64,000 nt of DNA from Mariniphaga sediminis (GTDB lineage Bacteria > Bacteroidota > Bacteroidia > Bacteroidales > Prolixibacteraceae): positions 1-64,000 of the forward strand of contig NZ_QWET01000011.1 in assembly GCF_003573545.1 (NCBI RefSeq). The letters are read 5' to 3'. Below, piece after piece: positions 44,994 through 55,574 of this stretch. Every line of letters starts with the position of its first letter. Positions within the stretch are counted from its first letter, which is position 1. Both the position numbers and the translations under genes were made by a program. The notes beneath the pieces were generated by a model. That model searched no databases. It was not told the DNA's origin and was given only the letters and a program-made list of their open reading frames with translations.

Positions 44994-45974
44994 TTATTCT
45001 TCTTTTTCTTTATTTTCTTCTCCTGCAATGGAGTCACGCATAGCTGTGTCGGCGCCGATATTTTTATATTTCATATAATCCATAATGCCAAGATTTCCCT
45101 GCCGGAAAGCTTCTGCAATGGCCATTGGAACTTTTACTTCGGCTTCAATTACTTTGGCCCGGGCTTCCTGCGCCTTTGCTTTCATTTCCTGTTCAAGGGC
45201 GATAGCCATAGCGCGGCGTTCTTCCGCTTTTGCCTGAGCAATATTTTTATCGGCTTCGGCCTGATCCATTTGCAGCCCGGCTCCAATGTTTTTACCGATG
45301 TCGATATCGGCAATGTCAATGGAAAGGATTTCGAACGCTGTTCCGGCATCCAATCCTTTTTCAAGCACTACCCGCGAAATAAAATCGGGATTTTCGAGTA
45401 CTGCCTTGTGGGAGTGTGATGACCCGATGGACGAAACAATACCTTCACCTACCCGGGCAAGCACGGTTTCTTCTCCGGCACCCCCTACCAGTTGTTTAAT
45501 ATTAGCTCTAACGGTTACCCTGGCTTTTGCGATAAGCTGAATACCATCTTTTGAAACGGCAGTAACCGGTGGAGTATTAATTACTTTTGGGTTTACCGAC
45601 ATTTGTACAGCCTCAAAAACATCACGACCGGCGAGGTCAATAGCAGTGGCCATATTGAAAGGCAAATCAATATTTGCTTTTGCTGCCGAAACAAGAGCAT
45701 GTACCACCCTTGCTACATGTCCTCCGGCAAGGTAGTGCGCCTCCAGCGCATCCCGGCCCAGCTGGACATCGGCTTTCGTTCCTTCAATTAAAGCGCGTAC
45801 GATAACTCCGGGTGGAACTTTACGAAAACGCATCAGGAAAAGTTGTAACAGTGAAATTCTTACTCCGGAAACAAGGGCTGAAAACCACAGCCCGATTGGG
45901 ATAAAATAGAGGATAATGAAAAGCAGTACGATGACTCCAATCACTAATCCCCAGATACCGACTGATTCAATCAT
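44994..45974 (-). CDS. floA: Flotillin-like protein FloA
   Basis: A 326-aa protein with one N-terminal membrane helix and hairpin ([23 protein letters not shown]), an SPFH domain (KAKVTVRANI region) and a C-terminal coiled coil rich in Ala, Glu and Lys. Flotillins organise membrane microdomains and support other membrane proteins. It lies 4 nt after the NfeD gene, its usual partner. Confidence 0.92.
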   Translation of the reverse strand: MIESVGIWGLVIGVIVLLFIILYFIPIGLWFSALVSGVRISLLQLFLMRFRKVPPGVIVRALIEGTKADVQLGRDALEAHYLAGGHVARVVHALVSAAKANIDLPFNMATAIDLAGRDVFEAVQMSVNPKVINTPPVTAVSKDGIQLIAKARVTVRANIKQLVGGAGEETVLARVGEGIVSSIGSSHSHKAVLENPDFISRVVLEKGLDAGTAFEILSIDIADIDIGKNIGAGLQMDQAEADKNIAQAKAEERRAMAIALEQEMKAKAQEARAKVIEAEVKVPMAIAEAFRQGNLGIMDYMKYKNIGADTAMRDSIAGEENKEKEE

Positions 45975-45978
45975 TTTT

Positions 45979-46449
45979 TTATTTATTTACAGGTTCAACA
46001 ATAATTTTATTCGTAAGTATTTTCAACACTTTTATTTCGGTATTGTGGTCGATAAAAGCGCCGGTCGACTGTGCCTCTACTACTTCACCACTCACTTTGA
46101 CCTTCCCGGAGGGAGCCAGTCGGCCAATCGTTTTTCCGGTGTCGCCCACCTGGATTTTTTGTGCATCCACGGTTTCTACCTTCCCGTCAATCAGTGAGTC
46201 GAGCACCATTTTTTTTCCGGTTTTCGATTTGAAAAAATAAAAGATAAGCAGGGGAGAGGCTATCAGAACAAAAGTGAGCGTGAGAAAACCAATGCCCGTG
46301 CCATATTCGGCAAAAGCAATGTAAACACTTATTCCCAGCAATACAAAACCTCCGATTCCGGCAATGGTTACTCCGGGAATTACTGCAAACTCAATAAGCA
46401 GCAGTAGCAGGCCCAGTAAAATGAGCAAGATAATGGCAAATACGGTCAT
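45979..46449 (-). CDS. Short NfeD-family membrane protein
   Basis: A 156-aa protein with three to four membrane helices and a C-terminal OB-fold ([26 protein letters not shown]). It lacks the ClpP-like protease domain of long NfeD proteins. Short NfeD proteins partner SPFH/flotillin proteins, and the adjacent FloA fits. It overlaps clpS by 4 nt. Confidence 0.88.
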   Translation of the reverse strand: MTVFAIILLILLGLLLLLIEFAVIPGVTIAGIGGFVLLGISVYIAFAEYGTGIGFLTLTFVLIASPLLIFYFFKSKTGKKMVLDSLIDGKVETVDAQKIQVGDTGKTIGRLAPSGKVKVSGEVVEAQSTGAFIDHNTEIKVLKILTNKIIVEPVNK

Positions 46450-46745
46450 GGTTGTAAGTCGATTGTGGTGCTGAGTTCCCTTTGGAACAAAGCATCCTTC
46501 ATTTGTTTTAGTATTTCAAATTTTCCCTTGCGGATATCGCAGGAACCTTTGTGGTGTGTTATTAAGGTACACTGCACCGCCTGTTCGTAATCGTGGTCGC
46601 AAATATCAATCAAAGCATCAATTACATAGTCGAAACTATGCACATCATCATTGTGAAGTATCAGCGCATAATTGCCACATACCTCTTTTTGTTTCTCCTT
46701 TAACGGCTTTTTTTTAGTTTCTCTAGAAGTCATCTTCTGCTTCAA
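46446..46745 (-). CDS. clpS: ClpS adaptor protein
   Basis: A 99-aa protein. The core YALILHNDDVHSFDYVIDAL and ALFQRELSTTID match ClpS, which delivers N-end-rule substrates to ClpAP. Its first residues are variable. An ATG four codons later (46,733) is an alternative start that reduces overlap with the upstream gene. It is in the same cluster as nfeD and floA. Confidence 0.9.
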   Translation of the reverse strand: MKQKMTSRETKKKPLKEKQKEVCGNYALILHNDDVHSFDYVIDALIDICDHDYEQAVQCTLITHHKGSCDIRKGKFEILKQMKDALFQRELSTTIDLQP

Positions 46746-48240
46746 TTTTTTTTGCCTGCTCCAAAGTTATTCTTTTTCCGTTAAAATACGGCACAACAAC
46801 AGCATCTTCTATTCCTTCCTGTCTTACCTGTTCCTTCATTTTTTCTCCATCGTCCAGGTTGGTCAGATTCCCGGTAGTATAAACCACTACGCCATTTTCG
46901 TCGGTATAGTTTTCAATTTTTCGAATTAAAGAGAGTTTTTTATATAGCCGCTGCCTGTAGGAGGGGACCCCGCGACTGTAAGCTCCTATCTGTACTTTGT
47001 AAACCAGCCCTTCGCTTTTTTGTTGTTTGGAAGCTGTCTGGTTTGTATCGTAAAAGTCGGACAAGGCGCCGGGGAGCAGGACAATGGCTGAATCTGCCGG
47101 CGCTGCAGATGGCTCGGTATCGGTAACTTCTCCCCGGAGAACGGCCTTTATTTTTTCCTGTTCAACTAAAAAATTATGAATAGCCGTGGCTCCGGCATTA
47201 TTCCAGTATTCATTTTCCAGGTTTCTGGAAGAAGAAAAGTACTGGTTTATTTCTTCCTGCCGGCCATAAGAATTTGTTTCAAACGCGAGGATTTTCTCTC
47301 CGATAGCTGCTTTTTCTTCAGGGGTGTTTGTATTCCGGTACGTTTCACGCAAACTCTCTGCTTCCTTCAGGCTGTTTTCCAATTCTTTTTGAAGGGAACG
47401 GCCTTTTTTAAACAGTTCCCTTCCTTCTTCTGTCTGAAATTGGGAACTGTACAAGTAGGTAATAGTGTTGTTTACCTGGAATTCAATAGGATCTCCTTCG
47501 GGGAGGGAATGGGTGGCTTTTACGCCGGGCAAATCGGGCAGGGCTTCACGGGCAAAGGAAAGATGGGCAGCATCCTGCGTTTCAGGGGAGGGGGGTGTTG
47601 TTCCTTCTTCCGGGGTTTTCGTGAGTGGCATTTCAACCACAGAATCCGCCTCTGGTTTTTTTGGGGCATCAGGCATTTCCGGTTCTGTATGGGCCGGTTC
47701 TTCCCGCATTTCCCTCAACGGTACCTCCCCGGATTCAGTCTCTGGTTCATTTTTTTCAGTGGCAAAGGTAACCGGCCCCGTTGCAAAAGGATTTATTTTA
47801 TCAAAACATTGCTGGATTTTTTCGGCCATGTTCAGCGTTTTTTGCTCCTCTACGGGGATGCTTTGCCTGAACTGGTTGTAAAATTTTAACGCCTGCTCCC
47901 ATTTATTCCGGGCATGGTATTGTATGCCCAGATAATAGTGAAGGCGATCGGGAGTAACATTTTTCCCGGCATCCTGCAGGTATTTCAAATCGCGATCGTC
48001 AAAATGGCCGTTTTCGGTACGCGAGGCGCCATAATAATAATTTAACATCGGGTTGCCCCCATCCTTCTCAAGTAATAGCTGAAACATCTTTTCCGCTTCA
48101 ACGTATTTGCCCGCGTCGAAAAGCTGCATGGCTTTTACGGCGGATACATCCTGACTGACTGCCAGGATTGTTTCTTTGCCTTCAACCAAAAAAAGGAATA
48201 AGAAGAAGAAAAAACCGATAATATTTTTTTTGTTATCCAT
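46723..48240 (-). CDS. TPR-SPOR-domain envelope protein
   Basis: A 505-aa protein with a signal peptide or membrane anchor (IIGFFFFLFLFLVEG), TPR units in the first 130 residues and a long acidic, proline-rich middle (EPETESGEVPLREMREEPAH region). A C-terminal SPOR domain (YKVQIGAYSRGV, then VVPYFNGKRITLEQA) follows. SPOR domains bind denuded septal peptidoglycan. Its 3' end overlaps clpS by 23 nt. Confidence 0.82.
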   Translation of the reverse strand: MDNKKNIIGFFFFLFLFLVEGKETILAVSQDVSAVKAMQLFDAGKYVEAEKMFQLLLEKDGGNPMLNYYYGASRTENGHFDDRDLKYLQDAGKNVTPDRLHYYLGIQYHARNKWEQALKFYNQFRQSIPVEEQKTLNMAEKIQQCFDKINPFATGPVTFATEKNEPETESGEVPLREMREEPAHTEPEMPDAPKKPEADSVVEMPLTKTPEEGTTPPSPETQDAAHLSFAREALPDLPGVKATHSLPEGDPIEFQVNNTITYLYSSQFQTEEGRELFKKGRSLQKELENSLKEAESLRETYRNTNTPEEKAAIGEKILAFETNSYGRQEEINQYFSSSRNLENEYWNNAGATAIHNFLVEQEKIKAVLRGEVTDTEPSAAPADSAIVLLPGALSDFYDTNQTASKQQKSEGLVYKVQIGAYSRGVPSYRQRLYKKLSLIRKIENYTDENGVVVYTTGNLTNLDDGEKMKEQVRQEGIEDAVVVPYFNGKRITLEQAKKIEAEDDF

Positions 48241-48364
48241 GGTTCAACGTTGTATCTTTTTATTCCACGTAAAATTACAAAAATTGTGCAATGCGTTGCT
48301 GTTACTCAAATTCAAACTTTGGGAATCTGTTAAAAAGTTACCTGATATTTTTCATTAAATAACG

Positions 48365-48372
48365 TATATTTG
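48365..48372 (+). promoter_or_regulatory. -7 box for bcp-recA
   Basis: TATATTTG matches TAnnTTTG, 26 nt before the bcp start. No clear -33 box. Confidence 0.5.
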
Positions 48373-48397
48373 TAAATCTTTGAAAAGGGATACAAAC

Positions 48398-48862
48398 ATG
48401 ACAAAATTGAAAGTAGGAAGCAAAGCACCGGATTTTTCAGGAGTAAACCAGGAAGGAGAAAAAGTCGGGCTTAGCGATTTTTCCGGGAAGAAACTGGTAC
48501 TTTATTTTTATCCAAAAGACAACACTCCGGGTTGCACAGCAGAGTCGTGTAATTTAAACGAAAATTACGACGTGTGGCTCGAAAAGGGGTTTGAAGTTTT
48601 GGGGGTTAGCCCCGATAGTGTAAAATCGCATCAGAAGTTCAGGGACAAATATGGATTGAAATTCGACCTGATTGCTGACACCGATAAAAACATTGCTCAG
48701 GCATACGGCGTTTGGGCAGAAAAAAGTATGTTCGGTAAAAAGTACATGGGTATTTTACGTACTACTTTCGTAGTGGATGAAAATGGAATTATCCGGGAAA
48801 TTTTTGACAAAGTGAAAACAAAAGATCATACGGATCAGATTTTTAAGAAAATGAACCTTTAA
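48398..48862 (+). CDS. bcp: Bcp/PrxQ-type thiol peroxidase
   Basis: A 154-aa protein from ATG 48,398 (MTKLKVGSKAPDF). Peroxidatic and resolving cysteines are in PGCTAESC, five residues apart, the BCP pattern. It reduces peroxides with thioredoxin. It lies 12 nt before recA, so the two are probably one transcript. Confidence 0.93.
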   Translation: MTKLKVGSKAPDFSGVNQEGEKVGLSDFSGKKLVLYFYPKDNTPGCTAESCNLNENYDVWLEKGFEVLGVSPDSVKSHQKFRDKYGLKFDLIADTDKNIAQAYGVWAEKSMFGKKYMGILRTTFVVDENGIIREIFDKVKTKDHTDQIFKKMNL

Positions 48863-48874
48863 CCTGTTCTGAAC

Positions 48875-49903
48875 ATGACAAAAGAGGAAAAAGCACAAGT
48901 AAATAAAGAGAAGCTGAAAGCCCTTCAGCTTACCATGGACAAAATTGAAAAGAGTTACGGTAAGGGTTCCATCATGCGGATGGGCGACCAGGCTATAGAG
49001 AATATTCCGGCTATTTCGTCGGGGTCTGTTGCGCTGGATATTGCACTGGGCGTTGGCGGGTACCCCAAAGGCAGGGTCGTTGAAATTTACGGGCCCGAAT
49101 CGTCCGGAAAAACTACCCTGGCTATTCACGCCATAGCTGAGGCCCAGAAAGCGGGTGGCATTGCCGCCATTGTGGATGCCGAACACGCCTTTGACCCTTA
49201 TTATGCCAAAAAGCTGGGGGTAGATACGGAAGAACTTTTGATCTCGCAACCTGACAATGGCGAACAGGCGTTGGAAATTGTAGACAACCTGGTACGTTCG
49301 GGAGCTATTGACATCATCGTAATAGACTCGGTGGCCGCACTTACTCCCAAAGCTGAGCTGGAAGGTGAAATGGGCGACTCAAAAATGGGTCTCCAGGCGC
49401 GTCTCATGTCGCAGGCACTGAGAAAACTGACAGCTAACATCAGCAAAACCAAAACCTGCTGTATTTTTATCAATCAGTTGCGTGAAAAAATCGGGGTAAT
49501 GTTTGGAAACCCGGAAACAACTACCGGCGGGAATGCCCTGAAATTTTACGCTTCGGTACGGCTTGATATTCGCCGGATTGGCCAGATTAAAGACGGCGAC
49601 GAGGTGAACGGCATTAACGTGCGGGTGAAAGTGGTGAAAAATAAGGTAGCTCCGCCTTTTCGCAAGGCGGAATTCGATATTCTTTACGGAGAGGGAATTT
49701 CCAAATCAGGTGAAATCATTGATCTGGGCGTGCAGTACGGCATTGTCAAAAAAAGCGGATCATGGTTCAGCTACGGAGATACGAAGCTGGGACAGGGGCG
49801 TGAAGCTGTGCGCAACCTGATCATGGACAACCCGGAACTGGCTCAGGAACTGGAAACCAAAATCCTGGAGGCTATTTCAGGAAAAACAACGACAACAGCT
49901 TAA
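48875..49903 (+). CDS. recA: Recombinase RecA
   Basis: A 342-aa protein with Walker A GPESSGKT, Walker [11 protein letters not shown] and the loop L1/L2 region ([31 protein letters not shown]). It forms the homologous recombination filament and induces the SOS response. There is no intein or insertion. It is followed by a strong terminator. Confidence 0.99.
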   Translation: MTKEEKAQVNKEKLKALQLTMDKIEKSYGKGSIMRMGDQAIENIPAISSGSVALDIALGVGGYPKGRVVEIYGPESSGKTTLAIHAIAEAQKAGGIAAIVDAEHAFDPYYAKKLGVDTEELLISQPDNGEQALEIVDNLVRSGAIDIIVIDSVAALTPKAELEGEMGDSKMGLQARLMSQALRKLTANISKTKTCCIFINQLREKIGVMFGNPETTTGGNALKFYASVRLDIRRIGQIKDGDEVNGINVRVKVVKNKVAPPFRKAEFDILYGEGISKSGEIIDLGVQYGIVKKSGSWFSYGDTKLGQGREAVRNLIMDNPELAQELETKILEAISGKTTTTA

Positions 49904-49927
49904 TAACAACCGAAATTGACAGATATT

Positions 49928-49968
49928 ACTGGATGAACCGCATCTGTCGTTTCATCCAGTTTTTTTTT
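49928..49968 (+). terminator. Intrinsic terminator after recA
   Basis: ACTGGATGAA and TTCATCCAGT form a perfect 10-bp stem followed by nine T residues. Confidence 0.92.
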
Positions 49969-49987
49969 AACAACAAAAGTAACTTGA

Positions 49988-52411
49988 ATGAAGGTTTTAA
50001 AGTTTGGCGGAACTTCGGTCGCCTCAGCCGAAAATATCAGGCGGGTGAAGGAAATTGTACAGAAACAAAATGAAGATGTCATTGTAGTGGTTTCGGCCCT
50101 AGGTGGCGTAACCGATCTTATTTTGCAGGCAGCCCGTGTGGCTGCCTCCGGTACGGGCGATTTTCATCCGGTTCTGTCTGAGATTAAAAACCGGCATGCA
50201 CAGGCAGTAGCTGAACTTTTTAACGGTGCAGGCCCCGTTGTTTACATTGCCGAAGAGTTGCTGGATGAACTGGAGCAAATTCTTACCGGGATTACCCTGG
50301 TAGGAGAACTGACTCCCAAAACCCTCGACCGCATTGCCGGTATCGGCGAACGGGTTTCTTCCCACCTGGTAGCCCAGTTCATTCCTGGTGCGGTGCGAAA
50401 AGATTCTGCAGAACTGATTCAAACAGACAGTTATTTTGGAAAAGCACGTGTCGATTTTGAAGTAACCAATCAAAAAATCAGGGATGCTTTTGCCTCTTTT
50501 TCCGGAATTGCAGTAATTCCGGGTTTCATTGCCAAAAATGTCAAGGGGGAATTTACCACCCTCGGCAGGGGCGGTTCAGATTATACGGCAGCCATTATGG
50601 CCGCTGCCCTCAATGTGGAAGCGTTGGAAATATGGACCGATGTCGACGGTTTTATGACGGCAGATCCACGGGTCATCAGCAAAGCCTACACTATTCCGGA
50701 GCTTACCTACTCCGAAGCAATGGAGTTGTCACATTTTGGGGCAAAAGTGATTTATCCGCCCACTATTTTACCTGTTTACCAGGAGGGAATTCCTATCCGT
50801 ATTAAAAACACATTCAAACCGGAAAATGAAGGAACGCTTATTTTGAGCAGTGCACAAACTCCCAAAGACCGGCCCATTAAAGGGATTTCATCCATTTCGG
50901 GAATTACGCTGCTTACTTTACAGGGAATCGGTATGGTCGGGGTTACAGGAATATCCATGCGATTGTTTACAGCCCTTGCCCGGGTGAATGTTAACGTAAT
51001 TCTTATTTCGCAGGCATCTTCGGAAAACTCCATCAGCGTAGCCATTGATGAACATGCCGTGGAGGTGGCTGAGAGCGCTATCCGCGAGGAGTTTGAAAAG
51101 GAAATTGAAATGGGCCAGGTTAGTAAAATTGACATTGAAAGCGGATTGTCTGTCGTGGCCATTGTGGGCGAGAATATGAAACATACCACCGGTATTGCAG
51201 GGAAACTGTTTTCTACTATCGGAAAAAACGGAATAAATGTTATTGCAATTGCCCAGGGCGCCTCGGAGCTGAACATTTCGTGGGTGGTGAAAACTTCGGA
51301 ATTACGCAAAACACTGAATGTGGTACACGAGTCATTTTTCCTTTCTGAAAATGTGGAACTGAATGTGTTCCTGATGGGAATTGGCACGGTGGGAAGCAAC
51401 CTGCTGCAGCAAATGCAGAAACAGCAGAAAAAACTGCTTGATGAAAAACATCTGAAAATAAAACTTACAGGGGTGGCCAACTCCCGAAAAATGGCTTTTC
51501 TCCGCGAGGGGATTGATATGACAACGTTTCGTGAAAAGCTTGAAAATTCAGAACAAAAGTCGGGTTTGCCCGGTTTTATTCACGAGATGAAGGAAATGAA
51601 TATTTACAATTCTGTATTTGTGGACTGCACTGCATCTGATGAAGTTTCCGGATACTACAAAGAGGTACTGAATGCCAATATTTCGGTGGTTACTGCCAAC
51701 AAGGTGGCGGCATCTTCGGATTACAAAAATTACCTCGATTTAAAAGATGTTGCCAAACAAAAAGGGGTTAAGTTTCTGTTCGAGACCAATGTGGGTGCCG
51801 GTTTGCCAATTATCAACACACTGAATGATCTGGTGAATTCGGGCGACCGTATTTTGAAAATTGAAGCCGTATTGTCAGGTACATTAAACTTTATATTCAA
51901 TACCATTTCAGCAAAGGTTCCATTAAGTAAAACCATATTGATGGCGAAGGAGCAGGGGTACTCCGAACCTGATCCGCGCGTGGATTTAAGTGGATTGGAT
52001 GTAGCGCGTAAAATTTTGATCCTGGCACGGGAGTCAGGCTATCCGCTGGAAATGGATGATATTTCTGTTAAGCGGTTTATTCCCGATGCCCTTTTTGACG
52101 GTTCGCTGGATGATTTTTGGGAAAATGTTAAAGCGCTCGACAATGAGTTTGAAGAAAACCGCAAGAGGCTGGAGGCCGAAAATAAAAAGTGGCGGTTTGT
52201 GGCGCGCTTCGAAGAGGAGAAGGCACAGGTAGGCTTGCAGGAAGTAGATTCCCGTCATCCGTTTTATGATTTGGAAGGCAGTAACAATCTGGTGATGTAC
52301 ACTACCGAGCGGTACAACGAGTTCCCCATGCTTATAAAAGGTTACGGAGCCGGCGCTTCGGTGACCGCTGCCGGGGTTTTTGCCGATTTGATTAAAGTAT
52401 CGAATATTTAA
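49988..52411 (+). CDS. thrA: Bifunctional aspartokinase / homoserine dehydrogenase
   Basis: An 807-aa fusion protein. The aspartokinase half starts with VLKFGGTSVA and has FTTLGRGGSDYTAA; two ACT regulatory domains follow. The homoserine dehydrogenase half has the GIGTVGSNLL dinucleotide-binding motif and LSGTLNFIFNT. It catalyses the first and third steps from aspartate to threonine. It is followed by an ApgM-like gene after 14 nt. Confidence 0.96.
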   Translation: MKVLKFGGTSVASAENIRRVKEIVQKQNEDVIVVVSALGGVTDLILQAARVAASGTGDFHPVLSEIKNRHAQAVAELFNGAGPVVYIAEELLDELEQILTGITLVGELTPKTLDRIAGIGERVSSHLVAQFIPGAVRKDSAELIQTDSYFGKARVDFEVTNQKIRDAFASFSGIAVIPGFIAKNVKGEFTTLGRGGSDYTAAIMAAALNVEALEIWTDVDGFMTADPRVISKAYTIPELTYSEAMELSHFGAKVIYPPTILPVYQEGIPIRIKNTFKPENEGTLILSSAQTPKDRPIKGISSISGITLLTLQGIGMVGVTGISMRLFTALARVNVNVILISQASSENSISVAIDEHAVEVAESAIREEFEKEIEMGQVSKIDIESGLSVVAIVGENMKHTTGIAGKLFSTIGKNGINVIAIAQGASELNISWVVKTSELRKTLNVVHESFFLSENVELNVFLMGIGTVGSNLLQQMQKQQKKLLDEKHLKIKLTGVANSRKMAFLREGIDMTTFREKLENSEQKSGLPGFIHEMKEMNIYNSVFVDCTASDEVSGYYKEVLNANISVVTANKVAASSDYKNYLDLKDVAKQKGVKFLFETNVGAGLPIINTLNDLVNSGDRILKIEAVLSGTLNFIFNTISAKVPLSKTILMAKEQGYSEPDPRVDLSGLDVARKILILARESGYPLEMDDISVKRFIPDALFDGSLDDFWENVKALDNEFEENRKRLEAENKKWRFVARFEEEKAQVGLQEVDSRHPFYDLEGSNNLVMYTTERYNEFPMLIKGYGAGASVTAAGVFADLIKVSNI

Positions 52412-52425
52412 TTTTAAAATAGAGA

Positions 52426-53634
52426 ATGAAACACCTTATAATACTTGGCGATGGAATGTCGGATGAACCGCTGGCGAATTATGGCGGAAAAACACCGCTG
52501 CAAATGGCGCGGAAACCTCATATCGACTGGTTGGCCAAAAACGGGCAAACCGGGCGTCTGATTACGGTTCCCGAAACCATGCATCCGGGAAGTGAGATTG
52601 CCAACATGGCCGTTTTAGGCTACGATGTGGAAAAGGTTTACGACGGGCGGGGCGTGCTCGAAGCAGCCAGTATGGGAGTGGAACTGCAACCAGGCGATCT
52701 CGGACTGAGGTGCAACCTGCTCACCATTGAAAATGGCATTCTGAAAAATCATTCTGCAGGCCATATTTCAAGTGAAGAGGCGGCGGAGCTGATCCATTTA
52801 TTGAATGAGAAACTGGGAAATGACCGGGTGAAGTTTTATCCGGGGGTTTCTTACCGCCACCTGCTGGTCATAAAAAACGGCAATAAAGAACTGGGGTGTA
52901 CCCCTCCGCATGATGTGCCGGGGGCTCCGTTCCGCGATGTCCTGATAAATGCCAAATCGAAGGCTGCGCTGGAAACGTCTGATTTGCTTAACGAACTGAT
53001 TATAAGATCGCAGGAGCTGCTGGGAAATCACCCGGTGAATGTGAAGCGAAAAAATGCCGGAAAAGCTGTGGCCAATAGTATCTGGCCCTGGTCTCCCGGT
53101 TATAAACCCAAAATGCCCACATTAAAAGAAATGTATGGTGTGGAAAAGTCTGCTGTTATTTCTGCGGTAGATCTGGTACAGGGAATCGGCGTTTATGCCG
53201 GTATGAAGGTGATTCGTGTAGAAGGCGCCACCGGACTGTACAACACCAACTATGAAGGCAAAGCACAGGCTACGGTGGATGCGCTGCGTGAAAACGATTT
53301 TGTTTACCTGCACATCGAAGCCAGCGATGAGGCCGGTCACGAGGGGGATGTGGAGTTGAAAACCAAAACTATCGAGTACCTGGATGAGAGAGTGGTAAAG
53401 TATATTTTGGATGAAACTAAAAAAATGGACGAGCCGGTAGCTATTGCCATTTTGCCCGACCACCCAACTCCTTGCGCCCTAAAAACCCATACACGTGAAC
53501 CGGTGCCGTTCCTGGTTTACAAGCCTGGCGTTGAACCCGACGAAGTGGAGGTTTACGACGAGTTCAGCGTTATAAATGGTTCGTTCGGGTTACTGAAGGG
53601 CGATGAGTTTATCAAAAAGTTTTTGGATATTTAA
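52426..53634 (+). CDS. apgM: ApgM-family phosphoglycerate-mutase-like enzyme, possible homoserine kinase
   Basis: A 402-aa alkaline-phosphatase-superfamily protein with GDGMSDEP, PGSEIANMAVLGYD (catalytic serine) and LHIEASDEAGHEGD. By family it is a cofactor-independent phosphoglycerate mutase of archaeal type. In Bacteroides a relative next to thrA is reported, as I recall, to act as an alternative homoserine kinase. The 14-nt gap from thrA favours that role here. thrC is not found downstream. Confidence 0.85.
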   Translation: MKHLIILGDGMSDEPLANYGGKTPLQMARKPHIDWLAKNGQTGRLITVPETMHPGSEIANMAVLGYDVEKVYDGRGVLEAASMGVELQPGDLGLRCNLLTIENGILKNHSAGHISSEEAAELIHLLNEKLGNDRVKFYPGVSYRHLLVIKNGNKELGCTPPHDVPGAPFRDVLINAKSKAALETSDLLNELIIRSQELLGNHPVNVKRKNAGKAVANSIWPWSPGYKPKMPTLKEMYGVEKSAVISAVDLVQGIGVYAGMKVIRVEGATGLYNTNYEGKAQATVDALRENDFVYLHIEASDEAGHEGDVELKTKTIEYLDERVVKYILDETKKMDEPVAIAILPDHPTPCALKTHTREPVPFLVYKPGVEPDEVEVYDEFSVINGSFGLLKGDEFIKKFLDI

Positions 53635-53970
53635 TACCACAGACAGGTTTGCCCTGTGCTCTAAAAACCAAAACTTTAAGGCACAGGGTGAACGCTTTTT
53701 TACGGCTGACCTTCTCCCCGCTGAATAGATTTAGTAACTATCAAATACAAAATGGAAGATTATTTAATTCCGGATAAATCTGAAGGTAAAGTTGCGGGAG
53801 AATTCTTAACGACTATGTTAGAAACATTAAAAATTCAGCAAAGACAGTTTGTTGGGTATTTGAACCTGATCTTCCGAACCTAAGAGAGTTGGTTGATGAT
53901 TTAATACCTGTGCCGTTCGGCAGGAAAAGGACATTAGACCACCTAAAATGCCATATAAACAGAACAGAAT
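53635..53970 (+). pseudogene. Remnant region with a 43-codon broken frame
   Basis: An ATG at 53,752 opens 43 codons (MEDYLIPDKSEGKVAGEF ...) that stop at 53,883. A different frame then continues with ELVDDLIPVPFGRK. Together they look like a decayed gene. The first 60 bp contain a weak hairpin (GCCCTGTGC / GCACAGGG). I do not recognise the parent gene. Confidence 0.35.
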
Positions 53971-54552
53971 ATGGAACACGTTTGCATCGAAGAAAAGACG
54001 TTTGACAAAATTAACTTCAAAGAAAATCCTCTGAAAAAAGGAGAATATGAGAATTGTCTTTTTCTCAATTGTGATTTTTCAGAGAGTGACTTATCTGATT
54101 ACCGGTTTACCGACTGTGAGTTTTCAGGTTGTAATTTAAGCCTGGCTAAACTGATGAAGACAGCTTTTCGGGATGTAAAATTTAAAGGGTGCAAAATGTT
54201 GGGATTGCATTTTGACGATTGTAATGAATTTGGACTTTCTTTTAACTTTGATAATTGTATCCTGGACCATTCTTCGTTTTATGAGACAAGAATCAGAAAA
54301 ACAACTTTCAGAAATGGCCGGTTGCAGGAAGTCGATTTTTCTGCATGTGATTTAACCGGGTCCCTGTTTGATAACTGCGATTTATTAAACGCAACTTTTG
54401 ACAATACCGTTATTGAGAAAGCAGACTTTCGCACTTCGTATAACTATTCAATAGACCCCGAAAATAACCGGATTAGGAAAGCAAAATTCTCTATTCGTGG
54501 AATCCCGGGACTTTTAGATAAATACGATTTGAGAATTGATGACACGATATAA
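53971..54552 (+). CDS. Pentapeptide-repeat protein (McbG/Qnr-like)
   Basis: A 193-aa protein made of pentapeptide units such as NCDFSESDLSDY, FRNGRLQEVDF and CDLTGSLFDNCDLL, with Phe or Leu at the centre of each unit and a C-terminal IRGIPGLLDKYDLRI tail typical of the Qnr/McbG group. Members fold as a right-handed beta-helix; some protect DNA gyrase by mimicking DNA. The role here is not proven. It appears monocistronic. Confidence 0.82.
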   Translation: MEHVCIEEKTFDKINFKENPLKKGEYENCLFLNCDFSESDLSDYRFTDCEFSGCNLSLAKLMKTAFRDVKFKGCKMLGLHFDDCNEFGLSFNFDNCILDHSSFYETRIRKTTFRNGRLQEVDFSACDLTGSLFDNCDLLNATFDNTVIEKADFRTSYNYSIDPENNRIRKAKFSIRGIPGLLDKYDLRIDDTI

Positions 54553-54685
54553 TGGGCCGGCAGGTATAAAAAACTTAAAAGAAAAGAAGGGGGCAGAGCA
54601 GACTTGAAAGAATAAAATAGGGACATTTTAATGGCTTTGTTTTACCTTTAAGATAAATTGCGGTTGTGCCTTATTTTAGTCACCA

Positions 54686-55348
54686 ATGGCAGAGAACGGT
54701 AATTTCGATAGTATGAAGAAAACAAGTCGTCAGCATAAAGCGGAGAAGTTCTGGGACAGGGTTTCCGGAAGCTATGATAGAGAAGAGAAGAAAGATGAAA
54801 AAATTTATCTTCAACTTATTGAAAAATTAAAAGGACATTTAGAATCCAATAATATCGTTTTAGATTTTGGTTGTGGAACAGGTCTGTTTTCAACCGAAAT
54901 AGCAAAATTTGTTAAAAGTGTTCATGGTATTGACATATCCTCAAAAATGATTGAGAAGGCAAAAAGCAAGGCAGAAACAGGAGGAATTCATAATGTGGAG
55001 TATTTTCAGGCAACAATTTTTGATGAAAGGCTGAAACCAGGGACATACGATGTAATCCTGGCTTTTTATATTTTACACTTAACCGAAGATACGCAAATCG
55101 TTATGCGGAGAATGAAAGAACTGTTAAAGCCTGGCGGCTTAATACTATCCGTAACTCCTTGCATGGGGGAAAAACCTTTTTTGAGTCTTTTGTTTTCGGC
55201 TTTTAGCAAAGTCGGGATTGTTCCGGGAATAAAGTCCTTTAAACATTTTGATTTGGAGCAATTACTGAAAGATGCAAACTTTCAATTGCTTCAGAATGAA
55301 TTATTGAAAATGACATCCAATCAACATTACATGGTAGCAAAAAAGTAG
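54686..55348 (+). CDS. Class I SAM-dependent methyltransferase
   Basis: A 220-aa protein. SAM-binding motif I is VLDFGCGTGLFS (about residues 58-69), the acidic loop is VHGIDISSKM and the post-motif region has LKPGGLILSVTPC. The substrate cannot be told; an internal ATG (residue 10) is an alternative start. No operon partner is evident. Confidence 0.85.
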   Translation: MAENGNFDSMKKTSRQHKAEKFWDRVSGSYDREEKKDEKIYLQLIEKLKGHLESNNIVLDFGCGTGLFSTEIAKFVKSVHGIDISSKMIEKAKSKAETGGIHNVEYFQATIFDERLKPGTYDVILAFYILHLTEDTQIVMRRMKELLKPGGLILSVTPCMGEKPFLSLLFSAFSKVGIVPGIKSFKHFDLEQLLKDANFQLLQNELLKMTSNQHYMVAKK

Positions 55349-55574
55349 AAAGTGAATGCTATAAAATGTAAAAAAGATTAGCCGGCTTTTTATTGCAGGG
55401 TTCGTTACAGAAATAGGTAGCGTTGTGCCGGCAATTGGTTCAGCTTACAGGCGGGTAGAAAAATAAGTACTTTGCAATACGCAACGATTTTACCCTAAAA
55501 CCGTACCCTCATCAAAACAGATTATTCAGTGTTATAATAATTGATTAAATTAGGCTTGATAAAAAAGGAACAAA

